A stretch of DNA of 64,000 nucleotides from Schleiferilactobacillus harbinensis DSM 16991 (GCF_000425885.1 NZ_AUEH01000012.1:1-64000), one strand, 5' to 3'; positions 50,255 through 61,455 are shown, counted from the stretch's first letter. Program-made: numbers and translations. The notes: generated from the letters alone by a model not told the origin.

Positions 50255-52486
50255 CTAAACCGCCAGCCGCTTTTGTTCCATTGAGATTAGTTGCTTTTCG
50301 AGCTGCTCAGCTGCGTGATCATCTACTGAACTCGTTGCTTCAGCAGTGGAGATTGCCATTGTTGAATTCTGAGCGTAGTTCTCGAATGTTCTGCGCTTTC
50401 GATCCAATAGCTCCAGCATTAAATCGTCGACACTGTTTTCAGTCAACAACCGATACACGCTCACCTTCTGTGCTTGTCCCATGCGATAGGCCCGTGACAA
50501 TGCCTGAGACTCCAAAGATGGCTTGATTTGCGGCTCACAAAAGATGACAATGCTGGCTTCTTGTAAATTCAGCCCCAGGCCAGCTGTATTGATTTGAAGA
50601 CACAAAACATTTCTGTCTTGAGAAGCCTTAAACTGATCGATAATTGCCTGGCGGTCATTGCTGCTTACCCCACCCATGATCACTGGGAAGCCAATGTCCT
50701 GAATCTCATTCTGAATTTTCTGTAATACCGCGCGGAAAAAGGAAAATACCAGCACTTTACGTCCCGTTGCATGTGCTTCCCGACATATCGCACTCAAACG
50801 CTCCATTTTCGGTGACGATCGTACCGTCTTTCCTGTCCACGCTGCTCGGCGCATGGCCATAAAGTTGCCGTTTGCCACCGCTAACCGATAATTAGCTTCT
50901 TCCTCTACGCCAAAATCAAACTTTTCATCACTCTGCTGAAGTGCCGGTAACTCACCCAATACTTGTTCTCTTCGACGCCGCAGGTATACTGGTGCCACGG
51001 TTCTTTGAAATTCAGAAGGGGTCATAAATACCCCATTTGGCAAAGACTCTGCTACTTTTGGTTGTAGTGGTTCAATTAAGTGGATCATATCGTCCACAAC
51101 ATTTTCAATTGGCGTACCCGTCATGAACACAGCATAGGGCACCTCTCTGGCTACTTCATGTATACACTGTGAGCGCTTGGCCAACGGATTCTTTACATAC
51201 TGGGCCTCGTCGGCGATTAAAATATCCGTCATGTGTACACCTTCAGGATTAAGCCGCCACATCGTCTCATAATTGGTCAAAGCAATACCACCGTTAATCA
51301 TCCATTTTTGAAATTGCTCATTTCGATCGGGGCCATGAATAATCGTCCCCTGCAAATGGGTGTGTTTATGAACTTCACTTCGCCAATTTGGCAAAGTACT
51401 CATTGGTGCAACAACGAGTGCATGAGTTTTCCCCTGAGCGGCCAATTTGCAAATCACTGCCAACGCTTCAACAGTTTTCCCGAGCCCCATCTCATCGCCG
51501 AGAAGAACCTTCTTCTGCGCCAAAATATACTTGGCTCCGAACTTCTGCCAATTTCGTAAGCGCGCTTTCAGTAGGGGCGACAACGGGTCGATTTGACTGA
51601 TTCGCGCCATAATCTGGCGCAACGCATCGTTGATTGGCGGTTCTTGACCTGGTCTTGCGCCATCAGCTGTCACGTCTGCACCACTGGCCATTCTTACGAA
51701 TTGGTCTTCGCTAGACTCGGTACCCTGTGTGCCTGGTAAACCAATAGATTCAAAAAACGCGTAATAGCCAGCGGCATTTCTAAAAAAGTCAGCCTCGATA
51801 TCCGCTTGGCTACCGACAACTTGTTGAAAATACGCTGAAAAGTCGCCAACTATCGCCGTTAGCTGATTTGTATCCTCTTTCAGCCGGAAAAATTGCCGAA
51901 TGATCTTTTCTTTCGTTTGACGGCGCGTTAACAACCACCGCATATTTCCAATTCGTTGGACCGGAAATTTATTAAAGTACTTGGTCAACGGTTCTACTTT
52001 TTCACCGTTTATAACGCGTAACTTGGCACCTAATCCGTCTACCTCACCCCATAGATGAGCTCCCTGCAGTATGTCAGTACTTAGCTTCCTGTATCTGGAA
52101 AAGTCAATCACAAGTCTTGTATTTCTTTGTACATCCTGCTTCAGCTTTTCTGCTGCCGCTCGTAAATTCTCACTCTCGACAAAGGAGAATCCCGGGAGTA
52201 TAAAATCCGAATTTTGGCAGAACGAAAGTAATTGGCCCAGCGTACCAATCCCTTGCGTAGCCAGTTTGCTAATGATTTTTTGATAGCCGCTACCACCCGA
52301 TTTGTTGAGTTGATACGCATTGATCGCATCTTGGACTTCAATTTCATAAAGGCGAGCCGCATTCTTTACCAAATCGGGTTTAATTGTCTTTACGATGGAC
52401 TCATATGCACCGATGTGTGCTTTAGCCGCATCAATTTCTCTTTTCAACCGGTTATAATCACTTTGTTTCGGTGCCACCAACTCCAA
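50255..52486 (-). CDS. SNF2-family helicase at the island edge
   Basis: A 743-residue SNF2/Swi2 ATPase. Motif I is LLGDEMGLGKT (328-338), motif II IADEAQYVKN (about 425), motif III FMTGTPIEN, and motif VI QALSRAYRMGQ near residue 680. The first 300 residues match no domain I know and are partly coiled coil; they may choose the target. SNF2 proteins move along DNA and occur in DISARM and other phage defence sets. It is read away from the brxA side and is bracketed by two gdx leaders, so it may have come as a separate unit. Confidence 0.88.
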   Translation of the reverse strand: MELVAPKQSDYNRLKREIDAAKAHIGAYESIVKTIKPDLVKNAARLYEIEVQDAINAYQLNKSGGSGYQKIISKLATQGIGTLGQLLSFCQNSDFILPGFSFVESENLRAAAEKLKQDVQRNTRLVIDFSRYRKLSTDILQGAHLWGEVDGLGAKLRVINGEKVEPLTKYFNKFPVQRIGNMRWLLTRRQTKEKIIRQFFRLKEDTNQLTAIVGDFSAYFQQVVGSQADIEADFFRNAAGYYAFFESIGLPGTQGTESSEDQFVRMASGADVTADGARPGQEPPINDALRQIMARISQIDPLSPLLKARLRNWQKFGAKYILAQKKVLLGDEMGLGKTVEALAVICKLAAQGKTHALVVAPMSTLPNWRSEVHKHTHLQGTIIHGPDRNEQFQKWMINGGIALTNYETMWRLNPEGVHMTDILIADEAQYVKNPLAKRSQCIHEVAREVPYAVFMTGTPIENVVDDMIHLIEPLQPKVAESLPNGVFMTPSEFQRTVAPVYLRRRREQVLGELPALQQSDEKFDFGVEEEANYRLAVANGNFMAMRRAAWTGKTVRSSPKMERLSAICREAHATGRKVLVFSFFRAVLQKIQNEIQDIGFPVIMGGVSSNDRQAIIDQFKASQDRNVLCLQINTAGLGLNLQEASIVIFCEPQIKPSLESQALSRAYRMGQAQKVSVYRLLTENSVDDLMLELLDRKRRTFENYAQNSTMAISTAEATSSVDDHAAEQLEKQLISMEQKRLAV

Positions 52487-52650
52487 TGTAACTCTCCCCT
52501 TTGACGTCTAAGTACCTACGCAAACTATTCCTATGCAGCTTATCGTAGCACAGGATATCTATGGACACACTACTGAGTTCCCTTACCCAGGGAACCGCCA
52601 GTGTTGCCGAATTTTGCTTAGTGCGCCAACGTTGTTTGCCCCCACCCTCC

Positions 52651-52828
52651 CCATGTGCTAAAATATCCCCCATTACATCAACTGCCACCGGGTAGCCACC
52701 ACACACCGTTCCGATAGGTCATCGGAGGAACGGACCATGGGTGGCTATTTTTATTTGGCGGAACGCTGCGCCGCACACCGCGCTCGGCATTCCGCGATGG
52801 TGGCCAACATACAAGGAGGAAACACATC
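52651..52828 (+). promoter_or_regulatory. Structured gdx leader (direct repeat copy B), candidate riboswitch/attenuator
   Basis: A hairpin GCCACC...GGTGGC encloses a second stem CCGTTCCGAT/ATCGG-AGG-AACGG (52707-52733) and is followed by TATTTTTATTT, the shape of an intrinsic terminator in a 5' leader. A later arm GGAACGC...GCATTCC lies before the ribosome site AAGGAGG. Gdx-type exporters are often under guanidine riboswitches; this sequence does not show the ykkC core I know, so the class is open. Confidence 0.5.
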
Positions 52829-53155
52829 ATGGCATGGATCTACTTAGTATTCGCAGGCATCTTCGAGGTCGTTTGGGCGACCTTCATGAAACTCAGCAAC
52901 GGCTTCACCCACTTAGGCTGGAGCATCGCGACGCTGATCGGCATGATTGCCAGCTTCGGGTTGCTATCCCAGGCGACGACCAAGCTGCCCATGAGTCTAG
53001 CGTACCCGATCTGGACGGGCATCGGCGCGGTGGGCACCGTCATCGCCGGCGTCGTACTTTTCGGTGATCAGTTGAAGCCGGCGACCTGGTTCTTCGTTGC
53101 GCTGCTTTTTGTGGGAATTATCGGCATCAAGCTGACCACGGGCGGTGGCGAGTAA
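52829..53155 (+). CDS. gdx: SMR-family guanidinium exporter Gdx (SugE type)
   Basis: A 108-residue four-helix SMR protein. AGIFEVVWATFMKLSNGF holds the essential Glu of SMR pumps (residue 13), and AYPIWTGIGAVGTVIAGVVLFGD is the Gdx/SugE signature, which separates guanidinium exporters from the QacC/EmrE drug pumps. It works as a homodimer in the membrane with a proton antiport. It is single, with AAGGAGG before ATG 52829 and the structured leader upstream. Confidence 0.9.
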   Translation: MAWIYLVFAGIFEVVWATFMKLSNGFTHLGWSIATLIGMIASFGLLSQATTKLPMSLAYPIWTGIGAVGTVIAGVVLFGDQLKPATWFFVALLFVGIIGIKLTTGGGE

Positions 53156-54949
<1,794 letters not shown>

Positions 54950-55006
54950 ACCCATATCTGGGGGATATGGCTGCACCGATTTTCTAAATAAAAGGAGATC
55001 ATCACC

Positions 55007-56863
55007 ATGGCATTTTCTAAAAATACCCGTAAACAAACCATTGAGAACTTAAAGCACACGGACCTGGATCTGCTCATCGTCGGCGGGGGAATCACCGGCG
55101 CGGGCGTCGCGATCCAGGCTGCGGCATCCGGCGTGAAGACCGGCTTGATTGAAATGCAGGACTTCGCCGAAGGCACCAGCTCCCGGTCCACCAAGCTGGT
55201 CCACGGCGGCATTCGCTACTTGAAGACCTTCGACGTCGGCGTCGTGGCCGACACCGTGAAGGAACGGGCCGTCGTGCAGGGCATTGCCCCGCACATTCCC
55301 CGGCCGTTCCCGATGCTGATGCCGATCTACGACGAACCAGGCAGTACCTTTGACATGTTCAGCGTCAAGATCGCTATGAATCTGTACGACCAGCTGGCCG
55401 ACGTGGAAGGCTCCCAATATGCCAACTACACCGTCACCAAGGACGAAGTCTTGCAGCGCGAGCCGCATATTGAAGCCACCGGTCTGCAAGGCGGCGGTGT
55501 CTATCTGGACTACGTGAACAACGACGCCCGTCTGGTGATCGAAAATATCAAGGAAGCCGACGAGCTGGGCGCTGAAGTTGCCAGCCACGTGCAAGCCACT
55601 GGGGTCATCTACAATGAGGCTGGTCAAGTCGCCGGCTTGCACGCTAAGGATCTGCTCACTGGCGAAGAGTTCGACATTCACGCCAAGCTGGTGATCAATA
55701 CCACTGGTCCGTGGTCCGACAAGTTCAAGAGTCTGGATGGGAAAGAAAACCAAGCCCCGACCCTGCGGCCGACCAAGGGCGTCCACCTCGTCGTGGACGG
55801 TTCCCGTCTGCCAGTGCCGCAGCCGACTTACATGGACACCGGCTTGAATGACGGCCGCATGTTCTTCGTCGTTCCCCGGGAGGGTAAGACTTACTTCGGC
55901 ACCACCGACACGGACTACACCGGTGATTACAAGCATCCCCGGGTAGAACAAAGCGACGTGGATTACCTGCTGAAAGTGATCAATACCCGCTATCCGGATG
56001 CCCACATCACGATCGACGACATCGAGGCCAGCTGGGCCGGCTTGCGCCCGCTGATTGCTAACAACAGCAGCTCCGACTACAACGGCGGCGGTGCCAACAA
56101 GGGCAAAGTGTCCGACGCGTCCTTCAACGCCTTGATCAAGACCGTGGACGACTACGAAGACAAGACCGCCACTCGGGAAGACGTGGAACGAGCCATTTCA
56201 AAACTGGAAACGGCCCACGCCGAAGCCGCCGGCCTGACTCCGTCGCAAGTCTCCCGGGGCAGTTCGCTGACCCGGGCAACCGACGGCATGATCACCCTAT
56301 CCGGCGGCAAGATCACTGACTACCGGAAGATGGCCGCTGGCGCGCTCGCCCTGATTCGCCGCCTGTTAGCTGACAAGTTTCACGTGGAAACTAAGGAGAT
56401 CGACTCCAAGAAGCTCCAGGTTTCCGGCGGTCACTTCGATCCGACCAACGCGGAAGCTACGATGAAATTCTACGCCCGGATTGCCGCTGATGCCGGCTTG
56501 CCGGACGCCGACGCCAAGGATCTGGCCAACCGTTTCGGTTCCAACACCGGCCGGGTCGTCACCTATCTGGAAGGCGGCGCCGCACCGGGCTTGAGTCTCA
56601 AGGAAACCATCAGCCTGCGCTACTCCGTGAATGAAGAAATGACCTTAACGCCCGTGGACTACCTGCTCCGCCGGACCAACGCCATTCTCTTCCACGCCGA
56701 AACGCTAGCCGCCCTGAAACAGCCGGTTATTGACGAAATGGCCCGCTTGCTGGGTTGGGATGAGGATGAAAAAGCCATTCAACTCGCCCGCTTGAACGCA
56801 GCAATCGACGAGAGTGCATTAGCTTACCTGAAGAAGGCCGCCACGCCGGCCATCACCCATTAG
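55007..56863 (+). CDS. glpO: Glycerol-3-phosphate oxidase (FAD)
   Basis: A 618-residue FAD enzyme: LLIVGGGITGAGVAIQAAASG is the dinucleotide fold, SRSTKLVHGGIRYL the substrate part. It has the extra segment (about residues 360-420, YNGGGANKGKVSDAS and beyond) typical of oxidase GlpO of lactic acid bacteria, which gives oxygen electrons to make dihydroxyacetone phosphate and hydrogen peroxide. It follows glpK by 57 bp and precedes glpF by 14 bp. AAAGGAG before ATG 55007. Confidence 0.93.
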   Translation: MAFSKNTRKQTIENLKHTDLDLLIVGGGITGAGVAIQAAASGVKTGLIEMQDFAEGTSSRSTKLVHGGIRYLKTFDVGVVADTVKERAVVQGIAPHIPRPFPMLMPIYDEPGSTFDMFSVKIAMNLYDQLADVEGSQYANYTVTKDEVLQREPHIEATGLQGGGVYLDYVNNDARLVIENIKEADELGAEVASHVQATGVIYNEAGQVAGLHAKDLLTGEEFDIHAKLVINTTGPWSDKFKSLDGKENQAPTLRPTKGVHLVVDGSRLPVPQPTYMDTGLNDGRMFFVVPREGKTYFGTTDTDYTGDYKHPRVEQSDVDYLLKVINTRYPDAHITIDDIEASWAGLRPLIANNSSSDYNGGGANKGKVSDASFNALIKTVDDYEDKTATREDVERAISKLETAHAEAAGLTPSQVSRGSSLTRATDGMITLSGGKITDYRKMAAGALALIRRLLADKFHVETKEIDSKKLQVSGGHFDPTNAEATMKFYARIAADAGLPDADAKDLANRFGSNTGRVVTYLEGGAAPGLSLKETISLRYSVNEEMTLTPVDYLLRRTNAILFHAETLAALKQPVIDEMARLLGWDEDEKAIQLARLNAAIDESALAYLKKAATPAITH

Positions 56864-56877
56864 AAAGAGGGAGCACT

Positions 56878-57585
56878 ATGTGGACAGAAGCATTAGGTGA
56901 ACTGGTCGGGACTTTTATCCTGGTCCTGCTTGGTGACGGCGTTGTCGCCGGCGTTTCATTGAACAAGTCGAAAGCCCAAGGAGCCGGCTGGATTGCGATT
57001 ACCCTGGGGTGGGGTCTGGCGGTAACGCTGGGCGTCTACTCCGCCGCCTTCATGGGCCCGGCCCACTTGAATCCAGCCGTGACCCTGGCCTTCGCCGTAA
57101 TCGGTAAATTTCCGTGGGCGTGGGTCGCTCCTTTCATCATCGCCCAAGTACTTGGCGGCTTTCTCGCCGGCGTTGTAGTTTGGATCCAGTATTACCCGCA
57201 CTGGGCGGCTACCGATGACCCGGCCACAACCCTGGGCGTGTTCGCCACCGGCCCGGCGATCCGCAGCTACTTCGCCAACTTCATTTCTGAATTCATTGGC
57301 ACCGCCGTCCTGATCTTCGGCCTGCTGGCCTTCTCCCGGGGCAAGTGGACCGACGGTTTGAATCCCATCGGGGTGGGCATTCTGATCACCGCGATCGGTC
57401 TCTCCCTGGGCGGGACCACCGGTTACGCCATCAACCCGGCCCGGGACCTGGGACCGCGGCTGGCCCACGCCGTACTGCCCATCGCCAACAAGGGCGACTC
57501 CGACTGGGCCTACTCCTGGGTGCCGATCATCGGTCCGTTCCTGGGCGGGATCGCCGGCGCACTGATCTTCGTTCTTTTACCATAA
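56878..57585 (+). CDS. glpF: Glycerol facilitator (aquaglyceroporin)
   Basis: A 235-residue MIP channel with six helices and two NPA motifs (HLNPAVTLAFAV and YAINPARDLGPR). The Asp after the second NPA-R fits the glycerol-passing subgroup. It lets glycerol into the cell for GlpK. Third and last gene of the operon, closed by the terminator at 57616-57657. Confidence 0.95.
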   Translation: MWTEALGELVGTFILVLLGDGVVAGVSLNKSKAQGAGWIAITLGWGLAVTLGVYSAAFMGPAHLNPAVTLAFAVIGKFPWAWVAPFIIAQVLGGFLAGVVVWIQYYPHWAATDDPATTLGVFATGPAIRSYFANFISEFIGTAVLIFGLLAFSRGKWTDGLNPIGVGILITAIGLSLGGTTGYAINPARDLGPRLAHAVLPIANKGDSDWAYSWVPIIGPFLGGIAGALIFVLLP

Positions 57586-57615
57586 TTAATTAAGCGCTGC
57601 CATTATCTGGTCAAT

Positions 57616-57657
57616 AAAAAGCCGATACCGTCCAAACCGCGACGGCCTCGGCTTTTT
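57616..57657. terminator. Bidirectional terminator between glpF and fetB
   Basis: AAAAAGCCGA pairs with TCGGCTTTTT across about 22 nt that hold a second GTC/GAC stem. It serves both convergent operons. Confidence 0.8.
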
Positions 57658-57663
57658 GCGTAC

Positions 57664-58431
57664 TTAACGAAACGTCCGTAATTGTAGATCCGCATTGAAG
57701 AATTGCCCATACGCCAAGTAGCAGGCAATCGTGCTGCCCAAACTGGTGGCGGCCATCAGCATGAACGTGACCATGATCTGGTACATGATCGCCTTGGTCG
57801 GGTCCACCCCGGCAAAAATCAGCCCGGACATCATCCCCGGCAGGCTCACCAGGCCAACGGTTTTCGCCGAATCAATGGTCGGGCTCATACCGGTCCGGAT
57901 CGCTTCCCGAACCACTGCAATGGCCGTCTGGTACTTCGTCGCGCCCAGGGACAGCCGTTCCAGCAAGGCCTGGCGCTGATCATGGAATTGACTGTTCATA
58001 CTGCGGTAGGCCAACCCAATGGCGACCATGGCATTACTGGCGATCATCCCGGAAATCGGCACGATCTGGCTAGGCACAAAGGCAATCGCTCCAGCTAACA
58101 CCAGCAGAACAATGGTCACGCCGGTAGCGGCAGTGATCGCCAGCAGGCTGATGGCAAAGGCGTGGGGAATGCCTTGGGCTCGGCCGCGGGCGTTCCACGC
58201 GGCGTTGAGCACAATGATGGCCACCATCAGCAGCGTCAGCCAATGCTGGTTCACCTTGATGATGTACGTCAGCACATACCCGACCACCGTCAGCTGAATG
58301 ACGGCCCGAATGACGCCGACGATCAGATCCTTTTCCAGGCCGATTTTTTCTTTCAAACTAATCACTAACGCAATTGCCACCAGGGCGACAGCGAACAGCA
58401 GCGCGGTGGGTGTTACCACGAGTTGGGTCAT
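57664..58431 (-). CDS. fetB: FetB-type metal-export ABC permease (UPF0014)
   Basis: A 255-residue membrane protein with about seven hydrophobic segments and the family marks SLKEKIGLEKDLIVGVIRAVIQL, SMNSQFHDQRQALLERLSLGAT and LPGMMSGLIFAGVDPTKAI. FetAB exports iron in E. coli and protects from oxidative stress. It overlaps fetA by 4 bp. It is next to a peroxide-making GlpO operon, which makes a link with oxidative stress plausible but unproven. Confidence 0.88.
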   Translation of the reverse strand: MTQLVVTPTALLFAVALVAIALVISLKEKIGLEKDLIVGVIRAVIQLTVVGYVLTYIIKVNQHWLTLLMVAIIVLNAAWNARGRAQGIPHAFAISLLAITAATGVTIVLLVLAGAIAFVPSQIVPISGMIASNAMVAIGLAYRSMNSQFHDQRQALLERLSLGATKYQTAIAVVREAIRTGMSPTIDSAKTVGLVSLPGMMSGLIFAGVDPTKAIMYQIMVTFMLMAATSLGSTIACYLAYGQFFNADLQLRTFR

Positions 58432-59078
58432 ACCGCCACCGCCAATCGGCCATCTTCAATAGTCAGCAGCCGGTCCGCTGCTGCCAGTTCCACTTCATCG
58501 TGAGTCACGGCAATCATGGTCAGCCCTTGCCGATTCAGGTTGGCAATCACGTCGTGGACAGCCTCTTTCGTGACCGCGTCCAATCCCGTCGTGATTTCGT
58601 CCAGCAGCAGCACCTTGGGCGTGAACAGCAGGTTGCGGATCAGCGCCACTCGCTGCTTCTCCCCGCCGGACAGGTCCGTGATCGGCTGGTGCAGCATCGC
58701 CGCTGGTAATTGGACTGAAGCCAATGCTTGGGTCATGCGTTCTTCAGAAATATCGACATGTCGAATTTGGAATGGAAAAGCCAAATTATCCCAGACCGTT
58801 TCGCCGAACAGACTCGGCTGCTGGTAACAATACGATACTTCCCGCCGATAGGCCGTCTTTTCATAACTGGCCTGGGGCTGCCCGTTATACATAATCGTCC
58901 CGCTGGTCGGCGTCAGCAGCGTCGCCAATACCCGCAGCAAGGTACTCTTCCCCGACCCCGACGGTCCGCCGATGGTGACAAACTCCCCAGGCGCCACGGT
59001 GAATGAAATGTCTGCTAATAACGTTCTCTCCGGCACGTCGACGCCGACGTTGTGGAGGGTGAAAATAGGCTCCGCCAT
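58428..59078 (-). CDS. fetA: FetA-type ABC ATPase
   Basis: A 216-residue ABC ATPase with Walker A GGPSGSGKSTLL, Q-loop YCYQQPSLFGE, signature LSGGEKQRVALIR, Walker B VLLLDEITTGLD and the switch His in VTHDEVE. The 4-bp overlap with fetB and the short size show it is the partner ATPase. GGGAG before ATG 59078. The gene is divergent from a padR regulator. Confidence 0.9.
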   Translation of the reverse strand: MAEPIFTLHNVGVDVPERTLLADISFTVAPGEFVTIGGPSGSGKSTLLRVLATLLTPTSGTIMYNGQPQASYEKTAYRREVSYCYQQPSLFGETVWDNLAFPFQIRHVDISEERMTQALASVQLPAAMLHQPITDLSGGEKQRVALIRNLLFTPKVLLLDEITTGLDAVTKEAVHDVIANLNRQGLTMIAVTHDEVELAAADRLLTIEDGRLAVAV

Positions 59079-59193
59079 TAATCATCGCTCCCTTCTATAA
59101 CCATTCTAATTTAGAAGGAGAGAAAGGTAAAGCGGTACGTTTCTGCTGGTTCTTTTTCAGAAAATAAAATACGGTTTCTTGTAATTTTTCACT

Positions 59194-59243
59194 TGCAACA
59201 CCTGTCGTCGCGACCTATGATTAATCAGTCGTTACGACCTATG
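59194..59243 (+). promoter_or_regulatory. padR promoter with direct-repeat operator
   Basis: TTGCAA (59194-59199) and TATGAT (59216-59221) with a 16-bp spacer. TCGTCGCGACCTATG (59205-59219) recurs as TCGTTACGACCTATG (59229-59243), 24 bp apart with two changes, covering the -10 and the start. The direct repeats are likely PadR binding sites for self-repression. Confidence 0.6.
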
Positions 59244-59252
59244 GAGGTATGC

Positions 59253-59816
59253 ATGTACGATTTATTAATTCTAGGGACCCTGATGTCCCGCAACATGTGC
59301 GGTTACAAATTACGCCAGGTGGTGGAGAGCAGTTTGATCCCCCGCCGGGAAATTTCCAACGGGGTGATGTACCCGCTGCTGGCTAAATTAGAAGACCACG
59401 GCTACATCGAATTTCACACCGATGAGCAGGATCCGCGCCATACAAAGGTGGCTCAAATCACCGCCGCCGGCCGGGCTCGCTTCCTCGCCCTGATGGCGGC
59501 CCCCATCGCTCCGGATGCCAAGCGGGAGTCCATGTTCCGCTTCAAATTCCGGGGGATGCCAGCAGTCGACAAGGCCCACCAAGAAGCAATTCTAGATGAC
59601 TACGAAGCCCAGATCAAAGCCGACCTGGCCACCTATGAAGGCGTCCGTACCCACCTCCAAGAGGTCCTTCAGGCACCCGATACCAACAAACCCTACGTTG
59701 ACTGGACGATCCGCAATCTCGATCTGAGTATTGCCCTCTGTCACACCAAGTTGACTTGGATCACCGATTCCCGTCAGGCAGTCAATCAGAAAGCAGAGGC
59801 CCAATCGAATGGATAA
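59253..59816 (+). CDS. PadR-family repressor
   Basis: A 187-residue regulator: MYDLLILGTLMSRNMCGYKLRQVVE...GVMYPLLAKLEDHGYIEF is the PadR winged helix, and the C-terminal Vir_AlphaC-like helices follow (YVDWTIRNLDLSIALCHTKLTWI). ATG 59253 has GGAGG 7 nt upstream. It overlaps the multidrug MFS gene by 8 bp, so it most likely represses itself and the pump until a drug binds. Confidence 0.88.
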   Translation: MYDLLILGTLMSRNMCGYKLRQVVESSLIPRREISNGVMYPLLAKLEDHGYIEFHTDEQDPRHTKVAQITAAGRARFLALMAAPIAPDAKRESMFRFKFRGMPAVDKAHQEAILDDYEAQIKADLATYEGVRTHLQEVLQAPDTNKPYVDWTIRNLDLSIALCHTKLTWITDSRQAVNQKAEAQSNG

Positions 59817-61395
59817 ACAACAACAGCCAACCAGCAGAAAACAATGGATCGCCTTGACCGCCATGGGTCTGGGCGTCTTCATGGGCCTGCTGGACGTCAC
59901 CGTCGTCAATGTCGCCCTGCCCACGATGGTCACCGACTTCAAGACCACCTTCACGGATCTGCAATGGGTGCTGAATGCTTACACCCTGGTTTACGCCGTG
60001 ACGTTAATGATCATGTCCAAACTCGGGGATATGTATGGCCGCAAGAAAATCTTCCTCGGTTCCCTGATCCTGTTCGTCGCTGCTTCTGCCGTGAACGGCA
60101 TGGCGCCGAGCCTGTTGATCCTCGATATTGGCCGAGGCGTCCAGGCCATCGGCGGGGCCGGGATGATGTCCCTGTCCATGGCCCTGGTCGCTTCGAACTT
60201 TGCCGGCCTTGAACGGGGCTTGGCCCTGGGTATCCTGGGCTCGGTCATCGGCATTTCCACCGCCTCTGGCCCGCTGATCGGCGGCTATTTGGTTGAAAAC
60301 TTCGGCTGGCCCGCAATCTTCTACGTTAACGTACCCTTTGGTATCCTCGCGGTGATCTTGACCATCGTGTATGTGAAAGAAACGCCCAGTTATGGGAAAA
60401 ATCAAAAGATCGACATCGGCGGGATGCTGCTGTCGGCCATCGGATTATTCGCCATTATTTACGGCTTGATCGTGAAAGAAGCCCATCCCAGCTGGGGCTG
60501 GACAAACCCCGAGATCGCTGGGCTGCTGCTGGGCGGTCTGGCCGTCATGGCCCTCTTCATTTGGGTAGAAAGCCGAGTGGCCCACCCGATGATCAATCTG
60601 GCGATCTTCAAGGAACGCCACTTTGTCGGCACGGTCATCGTCGCCTTCGCGCTGGGCTCGGGCATATACGCTTATAACGCCTTTCTCACGGCCCTGATGC
60701 AGAACTATATCGGTTATTCCGCCATCGAAACCGGCGTGCGCCAATTGACCATGAGTGTCTGGTCACTGGTTCTGGGACCGATCGTCGGCCTGCTCACCGC
60801 CCGCTTCTCCAGTAAATGGATGATCAGCGGGGGCATGCTGCTGGGCACCATCGGCTATCTGGCCATTGCCTGGGTCGTCGCCCCCGGCGTTTCTTTTCTG
60901 GAACTGTGGCCGGGCATGGTGCTCATCGGGATCACCAACGCTGTGGTCAATCCGGTCTTGAACACGGCTGGCATGGCCGGAGTGGCACCCCACGAGATGG
61001 GGATGGCGTCGGGCTTGCTCAATGTCTTTCGCCAATTCGGTACCACCGTTGGCGTTGTTGGGTTGGGGCTGATTCAAAACAACAGCTACGTCAGCCACCT
61101 GAACGCCAACCTGCCCCAAGTAAAGATGCCTGCAACCGCCTTGACGGGAATCAAAGATGCCTTGATCAATGCCGGCCCCTTCTCCGGGCACACCATTGCT
61201 TTTTCTGCTCGCTTGACCAAGAGTCCCTTCGGTCACCAGATCCAAGCCATCGTGGTGCGGGCCTACGACAACGGGATGATTGCCCTGACCCTCACCGCCG
61301 CCGGCATTGCCCTGGTTGGTGCCTTAGCGGCGGTGCTGTTATTGCGCAGCCACCAGCAATCGCAGAAGCTAGACTTGCAAGCGGCGCATCATTAA
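59809..61395 (+). CDS. DHA2-family (EmrB/QacA) 14-TM multidrug MFS transporter
   Basis: A 528-residue pump with about 14 hydrophobic segments. LDVTVVNVALPTM is motif D1, SKLGDMYGRKKIFL motif A and GSVIGISTASGPLIGGYLVENFGW motif C, together diagnostic for DHA2 drug/proton antiporters. It is the second gene of the padR unit, starting within padR (ATG 59809) and ending before a terminator at 61409. Confidence 0.9.
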   Translation: MDKQQQPTSRKQWIALTAMGLGVFMGLLDVTVVNVALPTMVTDFKTTFTDLQWVLNAYTLVYAVTLMIMSKLGDMYGRKKIFLGSLILFVAASAVNGMAPSLLILDIGRGVQAIGGAGMMSLSMALVASNFAGLERGLALGILGSVIGISTASGPLIGGYLVENFGWPAIFYVNVPFGILAVILTIVYVKETPSYGKNQKIDIGGMLLSAIGLFAIIYGLIVKEAHPSWGWTNPEIAGLLLGGLAVMALFIWVESRVAHPMINLAIFKERHFVGTVIVAFALGSGIYAYNAFLTALMQNYIGYSAIETGVRQLTMSVWSLVLGPIVGLLTARFSSKWMISGGMLLGTIGYLAIAWVVAPGVSFLELWPGMVLIGITNAVVNPVLNTAGMAGVAPHEMGMASGLLNVFRQFGTTVGVVGLGLIQNNSYVSHLNANLPQVKMPATALTGIKDALINAGPFSGHTIAFSARLTKSPFGHQIQAIVVRAYDNGMIALTLTAAGIALVGALAAVLLLRSHQQSQKLDLQAAHH

Positions 61396-61408
61396 TTCTC
61401 TTATATCC

Positions 61409-61437
61409 AGCCGACGTCTTCACGATGTCGGCTGTTT
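61409..61437 (+). terminator. Terminator after the MFS pump
   Basis: AGCCGAC-(11 nt)-GTCGGCT followed by GTTTG, 14 bp after the stop. Confidence 0.6.
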
Positions 61438-61455
61438 GTGTGCTCAGCCGGTCCA

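Noticed and set aside
50004-52864. Direct repeats as ends of an insertion sequence around the helicase
   Set aside because: The repeats are the gdx leader and gene start, far longer than any target duplication, and no transposase lies between them.
55049-56005. Long minus-strand frame inside glpO
   Set aside because: It is an antisense shadow caused by GC-rich codon use; glpO on the plus strand has clear family motifs throughout.
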